Shown here one piece after another: positions 24,014-32,443 of a stretch of DNA of 36,286 bases; within the stretch, counting starts at the first letter, position 1, and every line of letters starts with the position of its first letter. The DNA is from Arenibacter sp. F20364 (lineage in GTDB: Bacteria > Bacteroidota > Bacteroidia > Flavobacteriales > Flavobacteriaceae). The notes under the pieces were generated by a model that worked only from the letters and a program-made list of their open reading frames with translations, was not told where the DNA came from and made no database searches. The position numbers and the translations under genes are program-made. The stretch spans positions 1-36,286 of the forward strand of contig NZ_JALKBD010000036.1 of assembly GCF_023015905.1 (NCBI RefSeq), given 5' to 3'.

Positions 24014-24855
24014 TGTCCGGGGTATTTTTGGGAATAGGGCTGGAATATGTGGACACTGTCTATCAGACCATTATGAACAGTGGCTTCTCCCGTACCACTA
24101 TTACAGGGATGAAGGCCCTGGCAGTACTCCTATTTCTGATCAATATCATTAAGAAGTACAATGAGGGCATTGCCAACAATGAAGGATATTCATGGGGATT
24201 GACCCCTGGTGAATTGGCCAAAAATTTTGCGGTAGTCGTAGTGGCCATTTTTTCTACCCAGGTGCTATCGGCATTTGACAGTATTCTTGTGGCCATTGAA
24301 ACCCAATTTAGGGATACTGCCCCTGCACTCCTCCCCTTGCAGTTGCAGGATATGGATATCGAACAGGACGTGGGTGCCATCGACGCTGCCAAAAAGGCCT
24401 TGGCCTTACTATACGAAGCCTTGGTCACCCCGCTCTTCGGACTGAAAATATTGTCGTTTATTATCGGTTTGATCCTTTGGCTGTTGGATCTCTTTATCTA
24501 TCCGCTGTTTTTGGCCCAACGATTCTTTCTTTTGGGAATTATGCAGGCCTTTTTTCCATTGGTCATAAGCTTGGCCGTGTTTGAAAAGTTTCGCTCCATG
24601 GCCTATAATTTTTTTAAGCTCTATGCAGGGGTCTATATGTTGGTACCGGCTTTTTTTCTGGTCAATGTCTTTATCAATAATTTCTATACTGAGGTGAACC
24701 TTAATTTTTGGTCCAACCTTTTTGGAACGGATTGGGGCAGCCAAACCTTCGCACCGGTAATTCAGTTGGGTTCCATAGGCTTCATTGTACTGCTAAAATT
24801 CACTTTGTACCGCAGGGCAATAACCTTTACCCTTAAACTCTTCAGTGTCTCCTAA
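24013..24855 (+). CDS. traJ: Conjugal transfer protein TraJ (VirB6/TrbL-like)
   Basis: This 280-aa polytopic inner-membrane protein has several hydrophobic segments, for example TGMKALAVLLFLINIIKKY, NFAVVVVAIFSTQVLSAF, ILSFIIGLILWLLDLFIY, FFLLGIMQAFFPLVISLAVF, LYAGVYMLVPAFFLVNVF and a last one near QLGSIGFIVLLKFTLYR. Between residues about 95 and 125 is a soluble loop (DMDIEQDVGAIDAAKKAL). This layout fits TraJ, the VirB6-like channel protein. Confidence 0.9.
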   Translation: MSGVFLGIGLEYVDTVYQTIMNSGFSRTTITGMKALAVLLFLINIIKKYNEGIANNEGYSWGLTPGELAKNFAVVVVAIFSTQVLSAFDSILVAIETQFRDTAPALLPLQLQDMDIEQDVGAIDAAKKALALLYEALVTPLFGLKILSFIIGLILWLLDLFIYPLFLAQRFFLLGIMQAFFPLVISLAVFEKFRSMAYNFFKLYAGVYMLVPAFFLVNVFINNFYTEVNLNFWSNLFGTDWGSQTFAPVIQLGSIGFIVLLKFTLYRRAITFTLKLFSVS

Positions 24856-24867
24856 ACATCTAATCAA

Positions 24868-25494
24868 ATGAAATATATGAAAACACCCTATAAAAATATT
24901 TACAAGGTACTTGGCCAGAATCGCTTTATGGTCCTTTCCATAGTCATCGCGGCCACGACCATCAGTGTCATTTCTCTCCTCCTGGTATTGAAACTGCATA
25001 ACGATGCCATGAACAAAGCTTTTATTGTCAATACGGAAGGCCATGTCATCCCTCTAAAGTTGGTTGATCAAAAGGAGAATCTTGAGGTCGAGGCCCTGGC
25101 CCATTTGGAACTGTTCCATAACTATTTTTATGCCATTGACCCAAGTAACTACGAGAGCAATCTGGAAAAAGCCCTTTGGTTGGGCAATAGCTCCGTAGAC
25201 GCCCTTTACCGTCAGAAAAAGGAAGATGGGGTATATAATCGATTGCTCCAATATTCCCTGGTGCAAAAGGTACTTTCCATAAAATCCAAAATTGTGCTTG
25301 ACAGTGAACCCTATTCCTTTGAAACTAAAACGGTTTTCGAGATCAACAGGGGCTCTTCCACAGATATTTATGAACTGACCACCACTGGTAAGCTCCTTCG
25401 GGTTGATAGGAATTTTCCCAAAAATACTCATGGGTTCCTGATTATTGATTTTTTTGAAAATACCTTACGCAAATTGGACAAATATGAAAATTGA
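24868..25494 (+). CDS. traK: Conjugal transfer protein TraK (VirB8-like)
   Basis: The 208-aa protein has a short cytoplasmic start, one transmembrane helix (FMVLSIVIAATTISVISLLLV is split around residues 20-40) and a periplasmic NTF2-like domain: HLELFHNYFYAIDP, LWLGNSSVDALYRQKKEDG, VYNRLLQYSL, FETKTVFEINRG and LLRVDRNFPKNTHGFLI. This is the usual TraK layout of Bacteroidota elements. Two starts (24868, 24877) are possible. It overlaps traM by 11 bases. Confidence 0.92.
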   Translation: MKYMKTPYKNIYKVLGQNRFMVLSIVIAATTISVISLLLVLKLHNDAMNKAFIVNTEGHVIPLKLVDQKENLEVEALAHLELFHNYFYAIDPSNYESNLEKALWLGNSSVDALYRQKKEDGVYNRLLQYSLVQKVLSIKSKIVLDSEPYSFETKTVFEINRGSSTDIYELTTTGKLLRVDRNFPKNTHGFLIIDFFENTLRKLDKYEN

Positions 25495-26446
25495 AAAGAA
25501 CAAAATTGTATTTAGTTCCATACTCCTCTGCATCCTACTTTTTATTATCGCATATGCAGTACTTGTATTGGATGGGGAGCAAGGACCGGAATTGGAAGCT
25601 GATCATATTCCTGTTCCGGAAATAAGGAACGAACAGAAGATATATGATTCCAAGTTGGATGCCATCAACGATATGAAGGCGGTCAGGCCCACCCATGCGC
25701 CCAGTGTCTACGATGAAGACCTTATGGACTCCACTGGTATCTACGATCCTGAATTACTGGACAAGAAAAAAATACACTTGGTAGACAGTATTTATAAACA
25801 CGGGCGTATGCAATATTCGAAAGGTAGAGGTAAAACTTTGGAAGCGGATTCTATTGTCTATTCACAAGCAGGGCATAGTAAGACCAAGAAGGTAGCGGAC
25901 CATAATAAGGACAAGGAAACCGAGGTGGCCTCCAAAACACTGGCCCTGGAGCACCAACTTTTTTTCGCTTCCCACCCTATTGAAACTGTGGATTCCCGGA
26001 GTTCAGATCAAATTATTATGGTAAGGGTGGACGGCGACCAAACTGTAAAGACGGACCAACGTTTACGTATGCGCTTGATACAGGACATCAAGATCAACAA
26101 CGTTCCAATTCCTAAAAATACCCGCATATATGGATTTGTCAGCTTTAAGCCAAACAGGACTTTGATACGGATTGAAAATATCGATCACCATCCAATAAAA
26201 TTCAAGGCTTACGATCTTGAGGATGGATCTGAAGGAATTTATTTGAAGAACAACTTTAGGGCTGAAGCTACCAATGAGGTGGTAAACGACGTAGTTGACG
26301 ATATAAATATAACCGGGATGCCCCAAATTAAAGGAGTTCGAAAGGTGTTCCAGCGAAACCGAAGGAGCTTCCGGGCCAACATATCAGACAACTACAGGCT
26401 CATCTTAAAATACGATAGAAACAATCTTAAAATTAATCTACAATGA
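25484..26446 (+). CDS. traM: Conjugal transfer protein TraM (VirB10-like)
   Basis: From the ATG at 25484 the protein is 320 aa and begins MKIEKNKIVFSSILLCILLF; an upstream ATG at 25445 would only repeat the end of traK in another frame. One transmembrane helix at residues 9-27 is followed by a long, hydrophilic linker (about 30-160) and a C-terminal beta domain (IIMVRVDGDQTVKTDQRLRM, NNVPIPKNTRIYGFVSFKPN), ending with the conserved KVFQRNRRSFRANIS. This spans from the inner membrane to the outer ring. ATGA overlap with traN. Confidence 0.9.
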   Translation: MKIEKNKIVFSSILLCILLFIIAYAVLVLDGEQGPELEADHIPVPEIRNEQKIYDSKLDAINDMKAVRPTHAPSVYDEDLMDSTGIYDPELLDKKKIHLVDSIYKHGRMQYSKGRGKTLEADSIVYSQAGHSKTKKVADHNKDKETEVASKTLALEHQLFFASHPIETVDSRSSDQIIMVRVDGDQTVKTDQRLRMRLIQDIKINNVPIPKNTRIYGFVSFKPNRTLIRIENIDHHPIKFKAYDLEDGSEGIYLKNNFRAEATNEVVNDVVDDINITGMPQIKGVRKVFQRNRRSFRANISDNYRLILKYDRNNLKINLQ

Positions 26447-27246
26447 AAATCACAATCGTCTTAATAGTCTGTACCCTCAGTCTAGGAATGTCGGCACAAC
26501 AGCCCTTGGATACACTTTATGCCAATGAACAAAAAAATGTGGCCCTCTTTTTTCCAGAGCCGGTTCGCCAGGGTATCACCGGGGCACCCCATTTTGTATT
26601 CACATATAACAGGGAATCACAACAACATTTTGGGCTATTGCAGGCACATCCCGGTCCTGAAAGTAATCTGTTGGTAGTTACTTCCGGCGGGCAACTCTAT
26701 TCATACATTTTAAAATACAAACCTGATTTGACCCAGCTGAATTATTTTGTTACGGAAAAGCAGAGCATCGGAAATGAAATCCCGATAAAGGAGGTCATCG
26801 ATCAAAAGGAACAAAAAGTCGATTCCCTGGGAAGAACCTTAGCGTATTTAAAAAGGGCATCCGATGCCGTATTGAAGTCCCAAACGGAAAAGGTGGCATC
26901 GATACGGGTCCAGGACATACAATTGAAATTATTTCGGCCGGTCTATTATGGCTCGGAAGTGTTTCTTAAGATGGTGGTGAAAAATGCATCGGGAATCGAC
27001 TTTGAAATCGATTATCTTAATGTGTATACCCTAAATGGTACCGATCGGCGCCAATCTTCCTTTCAAAATTTGCCGTTGAAGACCTTTTTCGCCTATGGGC
27101 TGCCTAAGGCTATCAAAAATGGGGAGACCAGGTCGTTTGTATATGTCCTGCCCAAGTTTGTTTTGACCTCATCGGAAAAATTGATTCTTGAACTTAGGGA
27201 ACTTAAAGGAAGTAGAACCCTGCTACTGCAATCAAAACTACAGTGA
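26443..27246 (+). CDS. traN: Conjugal transfer protein TraN (VirB9-like, DUF4138)
   Basis: The 267-aa protein has a signal peptide (KITIVLIVCTLSLGMSAQ), a first beta domain (TLYANEQKNVALFFPEPVRQ, HFGLLQAHPG, NLLVVTSGGQLYSYILKY) and a second one (IRVQDIQLKLFRPVYYGSEV, VFLKMVVKNASGIDFEIDYL, FAYGLPKAIKNGETRSFVY). This is the TraN/DUF4138 layout, VirB9-like in the outer-membrane core ring. It ends the continuous operon; the following 519 bases hold no clear gene. Confidence 0.92.
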   Translation: MKITIVLIVCTLSLGMSAQQPLDTLYANEQKNVALFFPEPVRQGITGAPHFVFTYNRESQQHFGLLQAHPGPESNLLVVTSGGQLYSYILKYKPDLTQLNYFVTEKQSIGNEIPIKEVIDQKEQKVDSLGRTLAYLKRASDAVLKSQTEKVASIRVQDIQLKLFRPVYYGSEVFLKMVVKNASGIDFEIDYLNVYTLNGTDRRQSSFQNLPLKTFFAYGLPKAIKNGETRSFVYVLPKFVLTSSEKLILELRELKGSRTLLLQSKLQ

Positions 27247-27764
27247 TCGGATCGTACCCAAATCAAATATTAAGGAGCTTTCAGACCAGGTTTGTCAGGA
27301 TTCCAATATCCTAATAATCAGACCTATTTGCATTTAAATCCATCTGCCGAGTTCCTTTCGGTTGGATGATGGTATCGACCACTTCCGGATATAGGTATTT
27401 TCCAGGACTTTCTTTTGAATTCCATAGTTGTCGCCGTTTCTTTTTTCGAAGGCAAAACAACAACATTTTTGGATGTCCACACTGCATAAAGCCAGCGCTC
27501 CTCCCCCTACTGTTTATAAGTGTTCCCATCCAAAAATATTGTAATCCATCAAGCAACAAAAAAAGGTAACGACGACGGCTCTATGGAAAGTAAATCAAAA
27601 TATCGAATTATGGAATCATACCAAATATCCCAAAAAGGAAGTGATCAATACCAAACCAGAGAAAACCGGCATGCCGGAAAAAAAGGAAAACACTCTGGAT
27701 ATAATAAGTAAATCTGTTTATCAAAATATTGTAAATCAAATGTTTAACCTTAATTTTTTTAATC
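27247..27764. other. Intergenic stretch after the tra operon
   Basis: Candidate frames on either strand (minus 27311-27559, plus 27366-27569 and 27520-27711) have no recognisable family and were not accepted. A GC-rich 12-bp palindrome lies at 27666-27677. The SSB gene promoter should be near 27720-27760, but no good match to the consensus was found. Confidence 0.45.
27666..27677. repeat. 12-bp palindrome CCGGCATGCCGG
   Basis: Perfect, GC-rich palindrome in an AT-rich surround, followed on the plus strand by seven A and on the minus strand by TTTTC. It could be the stem of a minus-strand terminator or a protein site. Confidence 0.5.
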
Positions 27765-28100
27765 ATGGGAATTATTAGAAACAATGTTCAATTAATCGGT
27801 AATGTAGGACAGGAACCAACAATTGCCAATCTTGAAAATGGTAAAAAGGTCGCTCGGTTTTCTTTGGCCACCAACGTCTTCTTTAAAAACTCAAAAGGCG
27901 AAAAGCAAAAGGAAACCAATTGGCACAATATCGTCGCCTGGGGAAAGACCGCCGAAATCGTAGAAAAGTACGCCTCCAAAGGAAAGGAAATTGCCGTAAC
28001 GGGGAAACTTAAAACACGTTCCTATTCCACTGATGATGGTGTTCAGCGCTTTGTCACCGAAGTGGAAGCTAGGGAAATACTCCTTATGGGAAGTAAGTAA
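27765..28100 (+). CDS. ssb: Single-stranded DNA-binding protein, short form
   Basis: The 111-aa protein is a single OB-fold SSB: NNVQLIGNVGQEPTIANLEN, KKVARFSLATNVFFKN, TNWHNIVAWGKTAEIVEKY, KGKEIAVTGKLKTRSYSTDD, VTEVEAREILLMGSK. It lacks the flexible linker and acidic tip (usually ending DDxPF) used by chromosomal SSBs to recruit partners, so it likely only coats DNA. In conjugative elements it protects single strands during transfer. It is followed by a terminator. Confidence 0.93.
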   Translation: MGIIRNNVQLIGNVGQEPTIANLENGKKVARFSLATNVFFKNSKGEKQKETNWHNIVAWGKTAEIVEKYASKGKEIAVTGKLKTRSYSTDDGVQRFVTEVEAREILLMGSK

Positions 28101-28105
28101 TCAAC

Positions 28106-28145
28106 AAAAAAGAGGGTATCGCCCGAAATATCGATCCCTCTTTTA
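28106..28145 (+). terminator. Hairpin terminator after ssb
   Basis: AAAAGAGGG-T-ATCG pairs with CGATCCCTCTTTT (one bulged base) around a short CCCGAAATAT-type loop, with the A/T-rich arms supplying the U-tract, 6 bases after the ssb stop. Confidence 0.75.
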
Positions 28146-28168
28146 TTATTAACTCTAATCATTTTATT

Positions 28169-28618
28169 ATGAGGCACAAAGTTAACGAAATTCAGATTAG
28201 TTACAAAGGACAGGTACGGTCTCCTTTCTGGCAAATAATTGGATGCTCAAAAGATGCCGCAAACATTTTATACGAGCAGTGGAACAAGAACACCATCGCG
28301 GTTCAGGAATGCTTTAAGGTGGTATTGCTCAACAACAGCAACAAGGTGAAGGGGATCTACAATCTTTCACAAGGTGGTATTACCGGTACCTTGGTAGACC
28401 TAAGGATTCTCTTTGCCGTTGCCCTTAAATCCCTTTCGGTGGCCATTATCCTCAGTCATAACCATCCCAGCGGAAAATTGAAGGCAAGCGAGGCGGATAT
28501 ACAATTGACCAATAAAATCAAAAAGGCCGCGGAACTTTTGGATATTAAAGTATTGGACCATTTGATTATTGCACCGGATGGGGATTACCTCAGTTTTTCG
28601 GATAACGGTCTTATCTGA
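28169..28618 (+). CDS. RadC/JAB-domain protein
   Basis: This 149-aa protein has the RadC-type JAB metal motif: SHNHPSGKLKASEADIQLT (HxH at about residues 96-98 and the Asp after SEA), preceded by CFKVVLLNNSNKVKG and GTLVDLRILFAVALKSLS. It lacks the N-terminal helix-hairpin-helix of chromosomal RadC, like the copies common on conjugative elements. The role is unknown and it is not proven to repair DNA; a part in element maintenance or anti-restriction is speculative. A terminator follows. Confidence 0.9.
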   Translation: MRHKVNEIQISYKGQVRSPFWQIIGCSKDAANILYEQWNKNTIAVQECFKVVLLNNSNKVKGIYNLSQGGITGTLVDLRILFAVALKSLSVAIILSHNHPSGKLKASEADIQLTNKIKKAAELLDIKVLDHLIIAPDGDYLSFSDNGLI

Positions 28619-28657
28619 TAAGACCGGAACATTCCAAATTGTTAAATCAAATACAAT

Positions 28658-28690
28658 AGGACCCTTACATTTTGTACAGGGTCCTTTTTA
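28658..28690 (+). terminator. Hairpin terminator after radC-like gene
   Basis: AGGACCCT and AGGGTCCT are exact reverse complements around a 12-base loop, followed by TTTTTAT. Confidence 0.85.
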
Positions 28691-28900
28691 TGACTGGCTT
28701 TTTTCTGGACCAGTTTTTTCATTTCGATTTTTTTGATATCAGAACAGAGTATTTGACCTTATTCCTTATTTCCTTTTTATATGGGAATAGTTTAACTTTT
28801 ATAAACGGAAAACAGGCCATTATTGCCTAGATGGTAGCAATGCAAAGGGAGCATTTCTTTTGATCGTTTTGGCAGTTGGTTCGAAATTTTTGTATCCCCA

Positions 28901-28949
28901 GGGCGTACAAAAAGGAGAAGCAAGAGGATAACACGCCAAGGCGGTGTTA
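28901..28949. other. Candidate origin of transfer (oriT)
   Basis: The stretch GGCGTACAAAAAGGAGAAGC and on to GAGGATAACACGCC is followed by GGCGGTGTTA; the last parts form an inverted repeat (TAACAC-GCC / GGCGGTGTTA, 28929-28937 and 28940-28949, one bulged base). Location in the gap just before the relaxase genes and a hairpin next to a purine-rich flank suit a relaxase nick site. The exact nick cannot be placed. Confidence 0.4.
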
Positions 28950-29063
28950 TTATAGTTAATATCCTGATAATCAATTTAATAAATGTTTTAGATTAAATCA
29001 AAACCTTAATATTTAATGTAAATCCTTTGGGAGCCCCCGTTAATGGACAGATTTTTACAGTAA

Positions 29064-29651
29064 ATGGAACCTCTTCATAATAAAACATACCACTTTTCAG
29101 CAATCAGCATCAAAACAGGTATTGCCGCCCGATTTAGGAAGTTTTCCAAAAAGGTAGGTCGTTCCCATTCCGAAGCCCTGGAATCCATGATGAACTTTTT
29201 TGAATGGAACGACATATCCCCCAATGCTTCCCTAGGTCCCAATATGACCAGTATGGAGAACAGGCTCAAAAAACGCATAAACGCCTTGGTGGCCATCATT
29301 AAAAATATAGAAAAGTACCAGACCAAACCGACCAACGCCATGCTGGAACTGCTCTTTCAGGAAGATAAGGGACGATCAAATGACAATCAAGAAGAGATCA
29401 TTTTTGAAACTCCTCCCCTGATCACAGAAAATGAGGAACTGGACTATTACCGTAAACAATATGACCAAATGCGGGAGCAATTCCAGCTGGTAAAAACGGA
29501 CCTGCAAAGATTGTGCGACGCTATCGTTTTTGTCAAGAGCAGTTTTGGAAGCGGATATTTGAAGCTGCAGATGACCCAGGAGGAATTCAAGAATTTCATC
29601 AATACTTCACCATATGTACATCACCATAACAAAACAAAAGATGGACGGTAA
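29064..29651 (+). CDS. BfmA/BtgA-family mobilization protein
   Basis: The 195-aa protein has a ribbon-helix-helix-like N-terminal part (TYHFSAISIKTGIAARFRKF, KKVGRSHSEALESMMNFFEW) and a helical rest (KRINALVAIIKNIEKYQTK, then YYRKQYDQMREQFQLVKTDLQ). It fits the BfmA/BtgA accessory proteins that bind oriT and help the relaxase. Its end overlaps the relaxase start by 38 bases in another frame. Confidence 0.88.
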   Translation: MEPLHNKTYHFSAISIKTGIAARFRKFSKKVGRSHSEALESMMNFFEWNDISPNASLGPNMTSMENRLKKRINALVAIIKNIEKYQTKPTNAMLELLFQEDKGRSNDNQEEIIFETPPLITENEELDYYRKQYDQMREQFQLVKTDLQRLCDAIVFVKSSFGSGYLKLQMTQEEFKNFINTSPYVHHHNKTKDGR

Positions 29652-30648
29652 TTTTGGCCAGAGTGTCGCCGATTTCGTGGCATACCTGGAAAAGGAAAAT
29701 GAACAAAGGTCCATGGACGATCAAGAACACTTCTTTAACCAGTTCGATTCAGTGGTGGCTACCGATGAAGTTGTCCAGGAAATCGACGGGAATACGGCAA
29801 AACTCAAAAAGAATGAACCCAAGTTCTATTCCATTACCGTAAATCCGAGTGCCTATGAACTGAAACGTTTGCAAAACAGCTCCGAAGATCTTAAACGTTT
29901 CACGGTTGAACTTATGAAAGAGTATGCCGCCTGCTTTAACCGGGAAATTAATGGAAGAGCAGTATCACTGGACGATATTAAATTCTTTGCCAAAATAGAA
30001 CATCAACGCACTTTTAAAGGTACGGACTGGCAGGTAAGGGAAAATCAACCCTACGCCACAAAAATACTGGAGCTTAAAAACCAAATTGGAAGGATTGACC
30101 AGGGAAAGGCTCAGGGCAACATCCGCAATCTGAACAAACAAATATCCCGATTGGAAAGGGAGGCACCTCACCAACAGAACGGGAAACGAATCGTACAGGG
30201 CATGTCCAAGGAAGGACCCCAAACTCATGTACATATTATTGTGAGCCGTAAGGATATGTCCAATAAATATAGCCTTTCCCCAGGGAGTAAATACAAAAAT
30301 TCCGAAACCGTCTTTAATGGTAAATCCGTAAAACGCGGCTTTGATAGGGATAGGTTCTACACCGTTTCCGAAAAGACTTTCGATAGACTTTTTGGTTACC
30401 ACCGAAACTATGCAGAAACCTATCAGGCCAGAAAAACATTTATCAATAACCCTAAACTCTATTTCTCTACCCTGTCCGGACTTCCTACCAACGAAAAAAG
30501 CATCGCTTTTAATATCCTTCGGAAAGCAGGTGTGGATTATTCCATGTTGAACATTCCTACCAATAAGGTTCAACTGGCCCTTAAGACCATACAAAGGTTG
30601 AAGCGCGGACTTGACAAGGCCGTTCAGTCTGGCACCATTGGCATATGA
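29614..30648 (+). CDS. MobB-family-like relaxase (DUF5712-type)
   Basis: The 344-aa protein starts MYITITKQKMDGNFGQSVAD and has the relaxase-type metal motif in GPQTHVHIIVSRKD (His-x-His at about residues 205-207), with KFYSITVNPSAYEL earlier. The long start overlaps the BfmA-like gene; an in-frame ATG at 29641 (MDGNFGQSV) would avoid most of the overlap, but the upstream start keeps the MYITIT strand with its Tyr. It nicks oriT and stays joined to the DNA. It overlaps the coupling gene by 4 bases. Confidence 0.85.
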   Translation: MYITITKQKMDGNFGQSVADFVAYLEKENEQRSMDDQEHFFNQFDSVVATDEVVQEIDGNTAKLKKNEPKFYSITVNPSAYELKRLQNSSEDLKRFTVELMKEYAACFNREINGRAVSLDDIKFFAKIEHQRTFKGTDWQVRENQPYATKILELKNQIGRIDQGKAQGNIRNLNKQISRLEREAPHQQNGKRIVQGMSKEGPQTHVHIIVSRKDMSNKYSLSPGSKYKNSETVFNGKSVKRGFDRDRFYTVSEKTFDRLFGYHRNYAETYQARKTFINNPKLYFSTLSGLPTNEKSIAFNILRKAGVDYSMLNIPTNKVQLALKTIQRLKRGLDKAVQSGTIGI

Positions 30649-32096
30649 CCACGGAATGGGCACATATTGTTCTTGTGATTGTCATACCCATACTTTTTAT
30701 TTCCACCTTCCTCTATGTCTATTTGGACAAAGGGACGGGACCTAAGGATGAAAAATATCAGGTACATTTTAGGCTACGGCAGGGTAAATTTAATATCGAC
30801 AATATAAAACGTGGGGCATCCGTGATCGGTGCGGCAGGAAGCGGTAAGACCGAAAGTGTCATCTACAATTTTCTACAACATTTTAGCGCACATAACTTTT
30901 GTGGCATCCTTCACGACTATAAGAATTTTGAACTTACTGAAATGGCCTATCCCCTATTTAAGGACAACGACAAAGTGAAATTCTATACAATAGCCTTCGA
31001 TCAGATCCATTATCGGGTGAATCCCATCGCACCCAGATATCTCCACAATGAGGAAAGTGTCAACGAAATTTCAAAAGTATTGATGGAAAACCTTTTGGAA
31101 ATGAACGAATCCAATACCAATAGCACCACAAAATTTTTTAACGATGCCGTGGAAGGCCTGATGGCCGGCCTGATATGGAAACTAAAAACAACCTACCCGC
31201 AATTCTGTACCCTCCCCCATTTGATTGCCATTTTTCAAACTATGGATACCAGAACAATGGCGGCTTTCCTAGCCTCCGACCTCACCTCAAAAGGTATGGC
31301 CAGTGCCTTTATCAACGGGATGGACTCGGAGAGGCAAACCGCTGGGGTAAGGAGCACCTTGGCCAACGCCCTCAAGAAAATTAGTTCCCGACAATTATTT
31401 ATGGTACTATCAAAAGATGAAGTACCGCTCAATATCAACAATGATGAAAACCCGGCCGTGATTTCCCTGGTGAACCATCCCAAATATGAATCGGCCTTCT
31501 CCCCTATCATCGCAGCCGTTTTGCATACCGTAATAAAGGAAATGAGCGTGAGGCACCAAAAACCGTCCTTTCTGCTTATGGAGGAAGCGCCTACACTAAG
31601 ACTGCCCAATATGCACCGTATCCCGGCTACCCTGCGCAGTTATGATATAGCAACTGTTTACGTTATGCAGGACAAGGTCCAAAATGAAATTCTTTATGGG
31701 GACAAGATCAGTAGGGCCATTTTGAGCAACCTCTCCTATCAGTTCTTTGGAAAGGTGAACGACCCCGATACCGCTAAATACTATGAGCGCTTCTTTGAAA
31801 TCGTCCGTAAGGAGACCACCAGTGTCAACCGTGGTCATAACCTCAATTTTGATACCCGCATTACCACTGGGGAAAAGGAAGTAGCCAAAAGACGTGCGGA
31901 TCAATTCTTTAGGCTTCAACAAGGTGAGTTTATTGCCTTTGCAGATGGAAAGGATACTAAGGTGCAATTTAAACTGCAGCATATCCTAAGGGAAGTACCT
32001 CGAAATGAACGAGAGTTTTCGGATGAAGATTTGCGACTGAATTTCGAGAAGATCCATAGGGAAGCACGAGCTATAAACCGAATTAAGAAAGAATAG
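30645..32096 (+). CDS. Type IV coupling ATPase (TraD/TraG-type, MobC-like)
   Basis: This 483-aa protein has one N-terminal membrane helix (HIVLVIVIPILFISTFLYVY), Walker A VIGAAGSGKTES (about 60-70), GILHDYKNFELTEMAYPLF, and Walker B PSFLLMEEAPTLRLPN (about 307-322), then VYVMQDKVQNEI and FFGKVNDPDTAKYYE. This is the coupling-protein layout for bringing the relaxase-DNA complex to the channel. It is shorter than many coupling proteins. It ends the mobilization unit (4-base overlap with the relaxase gene). Confidence 0.92.
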   Translation: MTTEWAHIVLVIVIPILFISTFLYVYLDKGTGPKDEKYQVHFRLRQGKFNIDNIKRGASVIGAAGSGKTESVIYNFLQHFSAHNFCGILHDYKNFELTEMAYPLFKDNDKVKFYTIAFDQIHYRVNPIAPRYLHNEESVNEISKVLMENLLEMNESNTNSTTKFFNDAVEGLMAGLIWKLKTTYPQFCTLPHLIAIFQTMDTRTMAAFLASDLTSKGMASAFINGMDSERQTAGVRSTLANALKKISSRQLFMVLSKDEVPLNINNDENPAVISLVNHPKYESAFSPIIAAVLHTVIKEMSVRHQKPSFLLMEEAPTLRLPNMHRIPATLRSYDIATVYVMQDKVQNEILYGDKISRAILSNLSYQFFGKVNDPDTAKYYERFFEIVRKETTSVNRGHNLNFDTRITTGEKEVAKRRADQFFRLQQGEFIAFADGKDTKVQFKLQHILREVPRNEREFSDEDLRLNFEKIHREARAINRIKKE

Positions 32097-32443
32097 TTCA
32101 AATATTCCTAATGTATTTATTTCAAACTTCTATTGGGCTCAGCCCTATAGGCACTAAAAAACATCAACGTACAATTGTTGCTCCGACGTCCAAGGTAATT
32201 CATTTATGGTCATCTAAACTACCTTACTCTTAGTGAGCTGTAAGTATCCAAGGTAAATGCTAAATCCAGTTCCAGGATGTTATCATTATGGTTGTCCATG
32301 AAGTAAATAAGTGGTATTCAATTATATACAAACTGCAATTTTTGAAAATCACAAAAACCAACAAAATTGTTTGAATTAAAGAGAATAAAAAACCAAATTA
32401 GCAGTTAAAGAATAATACCCAAATCTAATAGAATCTTAACCCA
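32097..32443. other. Intergenic stretch at the right end of the transfer genes
   Basis: No frame, terminator hairpin or att-like repeat was recognised in this AT-rich gap. If the element ends within the window, the right end could be here or beyond 36.2 kb. No integrase is seen. Confidence 0.4.

Larger units (their letters stand above)
28619..29063. other. Intergenic stretch before the mobilization genes, likely oriT region
   Basis: No frame is supported. A terminator lies at 28658-28690 and a hairpin at 28929-28949 in a purine-rich setting (see separate entries). The position directly upstream of the BfmA-like/relaxase genes is where Bacteroidota elements usually keep oriT. Confidence 0.5.

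Noticed and set aside
27311..27711. Small frames after traN on both strands
   Set aside because: They overlap each other, none has a family or good start signal, and their composition is not protein-like.
29965..30663. 232-codon minus-strand frame
   Set aside because: Exact shadow of the relaxase gene, whose plus-strand frame has the HxH motif and operon overlaps.
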